Source of the DNA: an uncultured Oscillibacter sp. | GTDB taxonomy: Bacteria > Bacillota > Clostridia > Oscillospirales > Oscillospiraceae | Direction: 5' to 3' | Assembly: GCA_910585245.1 (NCBI GenBank) | Contig: CAJUCO010000025.1 | Coordinates: forward strand, 1-40,446 | Length of the DNA stretch: 40,446 nucleotides | Part shown: positions 25,020 to 31,475 of the stretch, in pieces | Numbering within the stretch: position 1 is the stretch's first letter | Layout of the letters: the number at the start of each line of letters is the position of its first letter | The notes under the pieces: generated by a model | The model's database searches: none | What the model saw: the letters and a program-made list of their open reading frames with translations, nothing else | What the model was told of the DNA's origin: nothing | Position numbers and translations under genes: made by a program

Positions 25020-25639
25020 AGCTGAAATACGATCCCTTAAACATCGTGGTCTGCGGTATCGGCGGGCAGGGCAACGTGCTGGCCGCCGAGACCCTGGGCA
25101 GCGCCATGTGCGACCGGGGCTGCCGGGTGGCCGTGGGAGAGACCTACGGCGCCAGCCAGCGGGGTGGCTCCGTCATGAGCCACGTCCGGGTCTCAGAAAC
25201 TTGGGACCCCAGCGTGCTGATCCCCGCCGGGGAGGCCCATATCATCATCGGCTTCGAGCCCCTGGAGACTCTCCGCATTGCCCGAAAGTACGCCGGGGCG
25301 GACACCGTCACCGTTTACGATCCCCGGCCGGTGTATCCCCTGGGCGTCCTCCAGGGCGTCCAGACTTACCCGCCTCTGGAGGAGCTCCAGGCGGAGATTA
25401 AGAGCCTGTCCAGCGTGGCCCTGGCCATTCCGGCGGCGGACATCGCCATGGAGGCCGGAGACTCCCGGGCCGCCAACATCGCGTTGCTGGGGGCCTTCAG
25501 CCAGCTCTCCGCCGCTCCGCTGAACGGAGAGGACCTGGAGAAGATCCTGGCCCAGCGGTTCCAGGGGAAGGTGTTGGAGCTGAACCGGAAAGCCTTCGCC
25601 ATGGGCCGGGAGGCCGCCAGAAAGGGAGGGGCCGTGTGA
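25016..25639 (+). CDS. iorB: Indolepyruvate:ferredoxin oxidoreductase, beta subunit
   Basis: The 207-residue protein is the gamma-type (POR_N/2-oxoacid oxidoreductase gamma) subunit. It begins NIVVCGIGGQGNVLAAETLG and carries GETYGASQRGGSVMSHVRV, the standard IorB pattern that contacts CoA and the TPP subunit. Its ATG overlaps the iorA stop (ATGA), with AGGGGGGAAGAA as ribosome binding site inside iorA, so the two are made in step. Its own stop (TGA) overlaps the next start, TGATG. Confidence 0.95.
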   Translation: MKLKYDPLNIVVCGIGGQGNVLAAETLGSAMCDRGCRVAVGETYGASQRGGSVMSHVRVSETWDPSVLIPAGEAHIIIGFEPLETLRIARKYAGADTVTVYDPRPVYPLGVLQGVQTYPPLEELQAEIKSLSSVALAIPAADIAMEAGDSRAANIALLGAFSQLSAAPLNGEDLEKILAQRFQGKVLELNRKAFAMGREAARKGGAV

Positions 25640-25896
25640 TGGACGCTTTGGACGTGCGCTTTTTCAACCCGGAGACGCAAAAGACCCTGACGCTGACGCT
25701 GCCCCGGGACACCCCGTTTGCGGCCCTGACGCCGCTGCTCCAGGAACAGGGCTTTGCGGACCGCCGGAAAGCGGGCTGGCGCTATCTCTATCAGGAGCAC
25801 CTGTGCGGCATGAGACACCGGCTCTCGGACTACGTTCCGGAGGACGCCAAGGAGATCTCCCTGGATCTCTTCGGCTTCTCCCAGGTGCTGGTGTAA
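25639..25896 (+). CDS. Small protein of unknown function, possible beta-grasp fold
   Basis: This 85-residue protein is not one I recognise. It starts with two likely strands (LDVRFFNPETQKTLTLTLPR), a helix (PFAALTPLLQEQGF), then KAGWRYLYQEHLCGMRHRLSDY and a last strand EISLDLFGFSQVLV. That order resembles ubiquitin-like/YukD-type beta-grasp proteins, but there is no C-terminal GG as in ThiS/MoaD, so sulfur-carrier activity is unlikely. Its ATG overlaps the iorB stop (TGATG), with GGGAGGGG just upstream, and the FrhB-like gene follows 16 nt later. A GTG at 25636 is an alternative start. It may be an accessory protein of the redox complex, which is inference. Confidence 0.75.
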   Translation: MDALDVRFFNPETQKTLTLTLPRDTPFAALTPLLQEQGFADRRKAGWRYLYQEHLCGMRHRLSDYVPEDAKEISLDLFGFSQVLV

Positions 25897-25912
25897 AGGA
25901 GGAATTGGGAAT

Positions 25913-27025
25913 ATGTTAAGTACGATTGCGCTGGATACCCAGGTCCTCCGCCAGGGTCTTTGCACCGGCTGCGGGGCCTGCCAGGGCCTGTGCCCCTATT
26001 GGGGCAGCGTGGATGGGCGGACCGTGTGCTTTTTTGACTGTGAGCGTTCAGACGGCCGTTGCCAGCGGTTTTGCCCCCGGATGCCCACGGATTTGGGCGC
26101 CTTGCAGAAGCGGTTTTTCGCCGAGGAGACCATCCTCCCGGAAATCGGCCCCTTCCGGGGGCTGTACCTCACCCGGGCGGCGGATCCGGACATCCGGGCC
26201 AGGGCCCAGCATGGCGGCAGCATGACCGCCTTGGTGGAGCTGGCTTTAAAAGAGGGCTTCCTCGACGCGGCGGTCCTCACCCGTTCCCAGGGTGGGCTGG
26301 ACCCGGAGGGGGTCCTGGCCACAACGCCGGAGGAGGTTCGGGCGTGCTCCGGCAGCAGTTTCCAGGTGCCTCCCACCCTGGCGGCGCTGAACCGGGCGCT
26401 GAAGGAGGACCAATTCCACAGCATCGGCGTGGTGGGCACCCCCTGTAAAACCTTGGCGGTTTATAAGATGAAAGCCAACCCCCTGCCGGAAAACGACAAC
26501 CACGCCGGAAACATCGGCATGGTGTTCGGCCTTTTCTGCGGCTGGGGACTGGATTGGGACGGCCTGAGGGACCTGACAAAGCGTCACGCGGACCCGGCGA
26601 AGATCTCCCATATGGATATTCCCCCCAGCAAGTACCACTCCCTGGACCTCCGGGAGGAGGGGAAGACGGTCTCCGTCAATCTGGACGAGGTGACGCCTCT
26701 GGTCCGCTCCGGCTGCCGGTATTGCGTGGATATGACGGCGGAGTTTGCGGATCTTTCCATAGGCGGAGCGCGAAGCGCCAGCGGCTGGGACGTGGACAAG
26801 GGCTGGAACCAGATCATTGTCCGGTCGGAGAAGGGCGAGGCGCTTTTGGAGCTGGCCCGGAAGCAGGGCGTACTGGAGTTCAAGGACGCCATGGAGGGCG
26901 GCCTGGAAAAACTCCGGAAGGCGTCCTTTGGCAAAAAGCGTACGGCGGTGCAAAACCTCCGGGAACTTACGGAGGGCGGCCTGGGGTATTTGAGCCCCAA
27001 CCGGGAACTGCTGGAGAATCTGTAA
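25913..27025 (+). CDS. Coenzyme F420 hydrogenase/dehydrogenase beta-subunit-like (FrhB family) Fe-S flavoprotein
   Basis: The 370-residue protein has an N-terminal 4Fe-4S motif CTGCGACQGLCP (C17-C27) and a second cysteine group CERSDGRCQRFCP. The FrhB N- and C-domains follow, with the family signatures VGTPCKTLAVYK and SGCRYCVDMTAEFADLSIGG. Relatives bind FAD and pass electrons between Fe-S clusters and a soluble carrier; F420 itself is not expected in this organism. AAAGGAGG precedes the ATG. Being in the iorAB operon, it could take electrons from reduced ferredoxin or from IorA directly, which is inference. The acceptor is unknown. Confidence 0.88.
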   Translation: MLSTIALDTQVLRQGLCTGCGACQGLCPYWGSVDGRTVCFFDCERSDGRCQRFCPRMPTDLGALQKRFFAEETILPEIGPFRGLYLTRAADPDIRARAQHGGSMTALVELALKEGFLDAAVLTRSQGGLDPEGVLATTPEEVRACSGSSFQVPPTLAALNRALKEDQFHSIGVVGTPCKTLAVYKMKANPLPENDNHAGNIGMVFGLFCGWGLDWDGLRDLTKRHADPAKISHMDIPPSKYHSLDLREEGKTVSVNLDEVTPLVRSGCRYCVDMTAEFADLSIGGARSASGWDVDKGWNQIIVRSEKGEALLELARKQGVLEFKDAMEGGLEKLRKASFGKKRTAVQNLRELTEGGLGYLSPNRELLENL

Positions 27026-27334
27026 GGTTACGCCGCTTGTCGAAGCTAGACCACTAAAAAAGAGGGAAACGTTTGGGGGACACTTCGTGCCGAAGTGTCC
27101 CCTAAAATGTCTGCCAAGGCGGCCCGGCAGGGTGGAAGGGTCTTCAACATAATATTGGAGGGGAGTATCACGGAAGAGTTTGCATGGGAACAACCAGTCG
27201 GGATTTATCGCCAAGAGGACAGATGGAGAAAAACAGGGATACCGTTCGAAGGAAAACGGCATTTTATCCAACGAACCGTAAAAAGGGCCGCTAAGCAAAG
27301 GCTATCTAAGTGAGGGTGAAGGACAAGAACAGGT
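27026..27334 (+). other. Non-coding stretch with a perfect hairpin and a possible decayed reading frame
   Basis: A perfect 12-bp hairpin GGGGACACTTCG-TGC-CGAAGTGTCCCC lies at 27076-27102, preceded by AAAAAAGAGGG and not followed by a T-run, so it is not a normal terminator. From 27107 an open frame of about 68 codons ends at 27313 and lacks a ribosome binding site. Its end, IYRQEDRWRKTG...GKRHFIQRTVKRAAKQ, faintly resembles the Arm DNA-binding start of tyrosine recombinases. A tRNA-Lys gene is close by, a common integration site. I regard this as a possible remnant only. Confidence 0.3.
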
Positions 27335-27380
27335 AAAAAGAAAACCCCCTGCAATCATTGCACTGCAATGACTACAGGGG
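27335..27380 (-). terminator. Terminator of the tRNA operon
   Basis: On the minus strand CCCCTGTAGTCATTGCA pairs along its length with TGCAATGATTGCAGGGG (two wobble pairs), followed by TTTTCTTTTT. It lies 9 nt downstream of the tRNA-Lys CCA end. Confidence 0.9.
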
Positions 27381-27388
27381 ATTTCCCT

Positions 27389-27464
27389 TGGTGACCCGGC
27401 GGGGATTCGAACCCCGGACCCACTGCTTAAAAGGCAGTTGCTCTGCCGACTGAGCTACCGGGTC
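27389..27464 (-). tRNA. tRNA-Lys (anticodon UUU)
   Basis: The minus strand folds as a full cloverleaf: acceptor GACCCGG/CCGGGTC, D arm GCTC...GAGC, anticodon stem ACTGC/GCAGT with loop CTTTTAA, and T arm CGGGG-TTCGAAT-CCCCG. CCA is encoded at 27389-27391. It is the last gene of the tRNA operon. Confidence 0.97.
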
Positions 27465-27763
27465 ATCATTAAAACAAACTGCACTTTGCAAATCCCACCC
27501 TCCAGGCAGGCTTCACTTCGTTTGTTCTTCCTCTCCCTTTAAAATCCACAGACTTTGAAGGGGATTGCGCAGGGGCTTAACGTTTCGCACGGCTTCGCCG
27601 CGCCAGGGGCTTGCTTGATCCTCTTCTCCCGGCCTTTCCTCCCCCCTAAGGGAAGAGGTTACGCAAGGGAGAGCCCGCTCCCCTTGAAGGAGCGAAGAAA
27701 TTTTCCATCCGGCGCAGTTTTCGCCGTCAGGCGGAAACGGAGCGGTAAGGGGAATTTCTGAGC
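27465..27763. other. 300-nt spacer inside the tRNA operon, holding a dispersed repeat
   Basis: This gap is far longer than the others in the operon (8-48 nt). It contains no gene that I can support. Most of it is the dispersed repeat at 27622-27755 plus flanking sequence, so an insertion between tRNA-Gln and tRNA-Lys is likely. Confidence 0.5.
27622..27755 (+). repeat. Dispersed ~130-nt non-coding repeat, copy 2
   Basis: It aligns with the minus strand of 4431-4560: shared blocks are the C-rich start, GGTTACGCAAGGG, CCGCTCCCCTTGAAGG, GGCGCAGTTTTCGCC and GCGGAAACGGAGC. The second copy is more diverged and lacks part of the middle hairpin. Confidence 0.6.
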
Positions 27764-27838
27764 TGGCAGGGACGGCTGGACTCGAACCAGCGCATGAGGG
27801 AGTCAAAGTCCCTTGCCTTACCGCTTGGCTACGTCCCC
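27764..27838 (-). tRNA. tRNA-Gln (anticodon UUG)
   Basis: The cloverleaf has acceptor GGGGACG/CGTCCCT with a weak G1-U72 pair (a weak first pair is typical of tRNA-Gln identity), D arm GCC...GGC, anticodon stem AGGGA/TCCCT with loop CTTTGAC, T arm GCTGG/CCAGC and discriminator G. CCA is encoded. Confidence 0.96.
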
Positions 27839-27886
27839 GTGTTAATAGCGCGGGGACCGGGGAAAAGCCCCGATCCCCTGCTGCTG

Positions 27887-27964
<78 letters not shown>

Positions 27965-28011
27965 ACATATGAATAGCTCTGACCCGCTGGATGAAGGCCC
28001 GAAGAAGAGCG

Positions 28012-28088
28012 TGGCACGCCAGAAGGGACTCGAACCCCTGGCCTACTGCTTAGAAGGCAGTTGCTCTATCCAGCTGAGCTACTGGCGC
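28012..28088 (-). tRNA. tRNA-Arg (anticodon UCU)
   Basis: Acceptor GCGCCAG/CTGGCGT, anticodon stem ACTGC/GCAGT with loop CTTCTAA, T arm GGGG-TTCGAGT-CCC(T) and discriminator G. CCA is encoded at 28012-28014. Confidence 0.96.
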
Positions 28089-28096
28089 GAATTTGA

Positions 28097-28171
28097 TGGA
28101 GCAGGTGACGAGAATCGAACTCGCATCCCCAGCTTGGAAGGCTGGTGCCCTGACCATTGTGCTACACCTGC
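28097..28171 (-). tRNA. tRNA-Gly (anticodon UCC)
   Basis: Acceptor GCAGGTG/CACCTGC, anticodon stem CCAGC/GCTGG with loop CTTCCAA, T arm GCGAG-TTCGATT-CTCGT and discriminator T. CCA is encoded. It is the first gene of the operon; a small leader hairpin GACCTT/AAGGTC sits just upstream (28175-28192). Confidence 0.97.
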
Positions 28172-28223
28172 ATAGACCTTAGACACAAGGTCCTGGCCCT
28201 CTTTGGAAATCGTCAGCTTTGAT

Positions 28224-28252
28224 ATAATACCACGAACCCCCTCTGCTGTCAA
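28224..28252 (-). promoter_or_regulatory. Strong promoter of the tRNA operon
   Basis: On the minus strand a consensus TTGACA (28247-28252) and TATTAT (28224-28229) have a 17-nt spacer. The start near 28217 is about 45 nt before tRNA-Gly. Confidence 0.9.
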
Positions 28253-28295
28253 GCGTTTTCAGGAGGTTTTTCCTCAATTTTTCAGAAAAATTTTT

Positions 28296-28919
28296 TCACC
28301 GCCCCAATTCCCAAAAGGCCCCCAGCAATCTCCGGCCCAAAGAGCAGTCCCCCAGACGCTCCGGGTGCCATTGCACTGCCCACACCGGCAGCCGCCGGTG
28401 GCAAAGCGCCTCCACCACGCCGTCCTTTGTCCATTGCGCCGCCTGGAGGCCGCTGCCCAGCCGGTCCGCCGCCTGGTGGTGGGCGCTGTTGACCGTCAGC
28501 GTCCCGCCGGGAAAGGGGGGCAAGAGAGCGGGGGCGCACTCCACGGTGTGAAGCCGGTCCGTCCCCTCCCAGGCGCTATGGCCGTAGAGATCCTGAACCA
28601 GCGTTCCGCCAAAGAAGACATTGATGGTCTGGAGTCCCCGGCAGACGCCCAGCACCGGCTTTCCCGCGGCGGTAAAATCCTGGAGCAGGCGAAACTCCGC
28701 CTCGTCCCGCTCCGGCTCCAGTCCCCGGCAGGCCACGTCCGCCTGCCCATAGCGCCAGGACTCCAGGTCTCCGCCGCCGGGAAGCAGCAGCGCGTCCCAC
28801 TTCTCTCCCTGGCCCGCAACATCCCTTCCAAAGACCACCCGGCCTCCGGCGGAGTTCACCCAGCGCCGGTAATTGGCAAAGCGCTTCGCCTCGCCCCAGA
28901 TATACACCGTCTTTTCCAT
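28296..28919 (-). CDS. Class-I glutamine-amidotransferase-like hydrolase (peptidase C26, PuuD-like)
   Basis: The 207-residue protein has the nucleophile motif GVCRGLQ (C93), LLLPGGGDL at 45-52, and the catalytic pair H185/E187 in VQWHPER. That is the gamma-glutamyl-GABA hydrolase type of stand-alone amidotransferase domain, which cleaves gamma-glutamyl bonds. At 207 residues it is shorter than PuuD (about 250), with a reduced N-terminus. The ATG at 28919 has AGGAG upstream. No polyamine genes are adjacent, so the substrate is open. Confidence 0.88.
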   Translation of the reverse strand: MEKTVYIWGEAKRFANYRRWVNSAGGRVVFGRDVAGQGEKWDALLLPGGGDLESWRYGQADVACRGLEPERDEAEFRLLQDFTAAGKPVLGVCRGLQTINVFFGGTLVQDLYGHSAWEGTDRLHTVECAPALLPPFPGGTLTVNSAHHQAADRLGSGLQAAQWTKDGVVEALCHRRLPVWAVQWHPERLGDCSLGRRLLGAFWELGR

Positions 28920-28982
28920 AGGCCGCTCCTTCTTATGGTTTCTTTTCAGTCTATGAAGCGGAAGATTTTAGGGTTACAGATA

Positions 28983-29011
28983 TTGACTTGAAAGACGGTT
29001 CGTAGTATGAT
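28983..29011 (+). promoter_or_regulatory. Promoter of the DUF4352 lipoprotein gene
   Basis: TTGACT (28983-28988) and TATGAT (29006-29011) are 17 nt apart. The leader of about 105 nt to the ATG at 29125 is GC-rich but otherwise unremarkable. Confidence 0.75.
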
Positions 29012-29124
29012 TTTCTCATGTTGTAAAGCGCGGGGTTTGCCCCTGCAAACCCATTTCTCGCGGGGCTCCGGCGTCTTTGCGGCGGCAAGCGATACCAAGA
29101 ATACAGAATGGGGGATATCCTGAG

Positions 29125-29724
29125 ATGAAACGATTGATTTCCTTGACCTTGACGTGCCTGTTGCTTTTGGCTCTGGCGGCCTGCGGCGGCGATTCCGGTT
29201 CCGGCGGTTCCAGCTCCGGTGATTCCGGTTCCGGCTCCAGCAGCGCCGGCAGCGGCGAAGTCCGGGCGGAGGACGGCTACGCGGAGGCGCGGATCGGAGA
29301 CCTGGTACATTCCTATTTCATGGATTTCAGCGTCAACAGTGCCTACACCACCTCCGACTACCATGGACACACCGCCCCTGAGGGGATGAAGGTGCTGGTA
29401 GTGGAAATGACCGTCAAAAACACGTTCAGCGAGACCATACCCATGTACGACGATGATTTCCAGGGCCAGTGGAGCGCCAGCGCCGAAACCGAGGAATTTG
29501 CCTGGCCTATCACCGAGGCTGAGGACGGCAGCGACCTGGAGACCGTCAGCGACGAGCAGCTCCCCGGAACTTATGAGCTGGGAGTCAACGAGTCCCGGAC
29601 GGGCACGCTGGTCTTCGACGTGCCGGCGGACGAGAAGGATTTCTCCATCTCCCACCTGGAGCTCTTTGACGATGACACGGAAGGGGATACCTTCTTCGTG
29701 TTCTTCACGGCGGAAGAGCAGTGA
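29125..29724 (+). CDS. DUF4352-type secreted lipoprotein
   Basis: The 199-residue protein has a lipoprotein signal with lipobox ALAAC (C20), a Ser/Gly/Asp-rich linker to about residue 47, and a beta-sandwich domain. The features VLVVEMTVKNTFSETIPMYDDDF and TGTLVFDVPADEKDF match the telokin-like/DUF4352 immunoglobulin-fold family. Such domains occur on many Gram-positive lipoproteins, with no known enzymatic role. The upstream in-frame ATG at 29077 would spoil the signal peptide, so 29125 is preferred; the ribosome binding site is weak. A bidirectional terminator follows. Confidence 0.85.
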   Translation: MKRLISLTLTCLLLLALAACGGDSGSGGSSSGDSGSGSSSAGSGEVRAEDGYAEARIGDLVHSYFMDFSVNSAYTTSDYHGHTAPEGMKVLVVEMTVKNTFSETIPMYDDDFQGQWSASAETEEFAWPITEAEDGSDLETVSDEQLPGTYELGVNESRTGTLVFDVPADEKDFSISHLELFDDDTEGDTFFVFFTAEEQ

Positions 29725-29734
29725 CGGTAACTTC

Positions 29735-29766
29735 AAAAGCGGAGCGGCAAAGCCGCTCCGCTTTTC
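29735..29766. terminator. Bidirectional intrinsic terminator
   Basis: AAAAGCGGAGCGGC and GCCGCTCCGCTTTT form a perfect stem around a short AAA loop. The A/T flanks serve both the lipoprotein gene and the convergent traX-like gene. Confidence 0.9.
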
Positions 29767-29787
29767 TGTTCTCCGGGGCCGCTTCCC

Positions 29788-30543
29788 TCAAGCTGCCTGC
29801 CCCAGACCGCGGGCCAGCAGGAACAGCAAACAGGTGTGGGCGGGGTAGTAGATGTAAAAGAACCATTTCCAGCCTTTGCCCCGCTCCCCGTTGTACCGAA
29901 GCATCAGCGGCAGGACCAGGACCATCATCCATTGTACGGGGAAATAGCCGTAGAGGGCCTCGGCGCTGAATTGATAGAGGCAAAAGATCAGGTACACAGC
30001 CGCCAGGGCCTCCCGCCGGTCCCGGAGAAAGTACAAGGCCATTCCCAGGGCGATGAACTCGAAACCGTATTCGTTCACCGCCAGATTGGGAACCACGCCG
30101 GTGAGAACGTCCCCACTGAGGTTTTGGGTGAAGGGCAGCAAAGAGGGGAGAAGGCCGTAAAAAACCTGAACCAGAGCGGCGGCGGCCAACAGCAACCCGC
30201 CTTTTTTCCGGTCTCGCTGGTACAGTTCCACGGCGCTGATGAGAAGGCCCGTCAAAAACAGAGGCAGGAAAATGTTGTGGTTCCCATAGCCGCGCTCTGA
30301 GGGAAAACGGGCGTCCAGAAACAGGCCCAGGGCCGTCATGAAAAGGCTCATGAGATACAGCCGCAAGAGGAAGCGTTTCCGGCTTCGCGTGTGGGCGTAA
30401 CCTTGAACCATGCAAAAGAGGAACAGCGGATACGCCCCCCGGCCCAGCCAGCGCAGCCAGACCGGCGACGCCGGGAAATAGAGTCCAATGTGGTCCAGAG
30501 TCATCAGAACCACTGCCGTCAGCTTCAGAGAAAAAGTTGTCAT
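29788..30543 (-). CDS. TraX family membrane protein
   Basis: The 251-residue protein has about eight membrane helices and the TraX-family start LKLTAVVLMTLDHIGLYF, then LRWLGRGAYPLFLFCMVQGY and GYGNHNIFLPLFLTGL. TraX N-acetylates F-pilin in plasmids, but chromosomal homologues are widespread in Firmicutes and are probably membrane acyltransferases acting on other targets. The ATG at 30543 with AGGAGC upstream gives the family N-terminus; the frame is open further upstream without a reason to start there. No conjugation genes are nearby. Confidence 0.88.
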   Translation of the reverse strand: MTTFSLKLTAVVLMTLDHIGLYFPASPVWLRWLGRGAYPLFLFCMVQGYAHTRSRKRFLLRLYLMSLFMTALGLFLDARFPSERGYGNHNIFLPLFLTGLLISAVELYQRDRKKGGLLLAAAALVQVFYGLLPSLLPFTQNLSGDVLTGVVPNLAVNEYGFEFIALGMALYFLRDRREALAAVYLIFCLYQFSAEALYGYFPVQWMMVLVLPLMLRYNGERGKGWKWFFYIYYPAHTCLLFLLARGLGQAA

Positions 30544-30930
30544 CCTTGTTTCAGCTCCTGTTGTGAGATGGGCGGAGTGCTTCGCCGTGTGAGGAAGCCG
30601 CCCCGGTTGAAGAGGCGGAAAAAGGCCTGAGGGGCGGTTTTGGGGTCTCGCCGCCGCAACGCGGCGCGGCTTTGAAAAGTCCGCCGGATGCTTCAAAGCC
30701 CTGCCAAGTATAAAACGAGAGAGGAGCGGCGGTTTCTTCAAAAACTTGGCCGGGAAAAGGAAAACCCTCCGCCGGCTTTGCGCCACGGCCTTTCCCCGCA
30801 AAGAGGGGAGCCAAAGGGGCCGGGGGCCTTCAACTCCGCCGCCGGGAAGGGACGGGGAAAGGGTCCGTCTGGCAGGCCCACCCGCAAGGGCGGGAAAAGG
30901 CCCCGCTGGGTCCCGCCATGATTTTCCTGG
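30544..30930. other. Intergenic stretch between the traX-like gene and the C_GCAxxG_C_C gene
   Basis: About 390 nt of GC-rich sequence with several short inverted repeats (for example CGCCGC/GCGGCG near 30648). It must contain the promoter of the traX-like gene, but I could not fix it. No RNA gene or supported open frame is seen. Confidence 0.5.
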
Positions 30931-30959
30931 TTGCTATTTCCATCCGATTTTGTTATAAT
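30931..30959 (+). promoter_or_regulatory. Promoter of the C_GCAxxG_C_C / NSS operon
   Basis: TTGCTA (30931-30936) and a consensus TATAAT (30954-30959) have a 17-nt spacer. The leader is about 48 nt. Confidence 0.85.
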
Positions 30960-31013
30960 CTCCTCATAAGAACAGGCCCTGGGGGCCGGATTTCACAGAG
31001 AGGAGATAACATC

Positions 31014-31475
31014 ATGGATCGTTGCGCGGTAGCGTATCAATATCACAAGGAGGGCTGGAACTGCGCCCAGGCCGTGGCGGGAGCCTGCGCAAGCCTTGCG
31101 GGGCGGACGCCTGAGGAAGTCATGCCCCTGTTGGGCGGCTTTGGCGGCGGCATGGGTGGCAGCCACGAGGAGGTCTGCGGCGCGGTCAGCGGCGGCGCGC
31201 TGATTTTGAGCCTTTGCTTCCCCTTTGACAAGCAGGGAGACCAGGAGGCCAAGCGGAACCTTTACCGGATCACCAAGGAGTACCGCCGCCGCTTTGGGGA
31301 GGTTTTTGACCACACCCGCTGCGGCGATTTGCTGGCCGCCCGTCCGGGGGTGACGGACAAGAACCCCGCCGCCCGGCGTCTGGGCGTCACCGCCCACTGT
31401 GACAATATGATTGTCACGGCGGTGGAGCTGCTGGAGGCCCTGGTCCGGGAGGAACGGGGAGGGGGCCTGATATGA
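31014..31475 (+). CDS. C_GCAxxG_C_C family redox-like protein
   Basis: The 153-residue protein carries the family cysteines: NCAQAV (C17), C25, EVCGAVSGG (C55), TRCGDLL (C103) and AHCDNMI (C129), in the spacing of the C_GCAxxG_C_C family. The family is thought to bind metal or take part in redox chemistry, but no function is proven. AGAGGAGA precedes the ATG at 31014; the frame is open upstream, but the promoter -10 overlaps that part. Its stop overlaps the start of the next gene (ATGA), so the protein and the transporter are made together. Confidence 0.9.
   Translation: MDRCAVAYQYHKEGWNCAQAVAGACASLAGRTPEEVMPLLGGFGGGMGGSHEEVCGAVSGGALILSLCFPFDKQGDQEAKRNLYRITKEYRRRFGEVFDHTRCGDLLAARPGVTDKNPAARRLGVTAHCDNMIVTAVELLEALVREERGGGLI

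Noticed and set aside
25639..25896. ThiS/MoaD sulfur carrier identity for the small protein.
   Set aside because: The C-terminus is SQVLV and lacks the required GG, and no adenylating partner is adjacent.
27076..27102. The perfect hairpin read as a terminator of the iorAB-FrhB operon.
   Set aside because: The downstream sequence on the plus strand is CTAAAATG, with no T-run; on the minus strand the T-run is 12 nt away.
27969..28175. An open frame over the tRNA genes that translates with a string like ENRTRIPSLEG.
   Set aside because: Such strings are a known artefact of translating antisense tRNA sequence.
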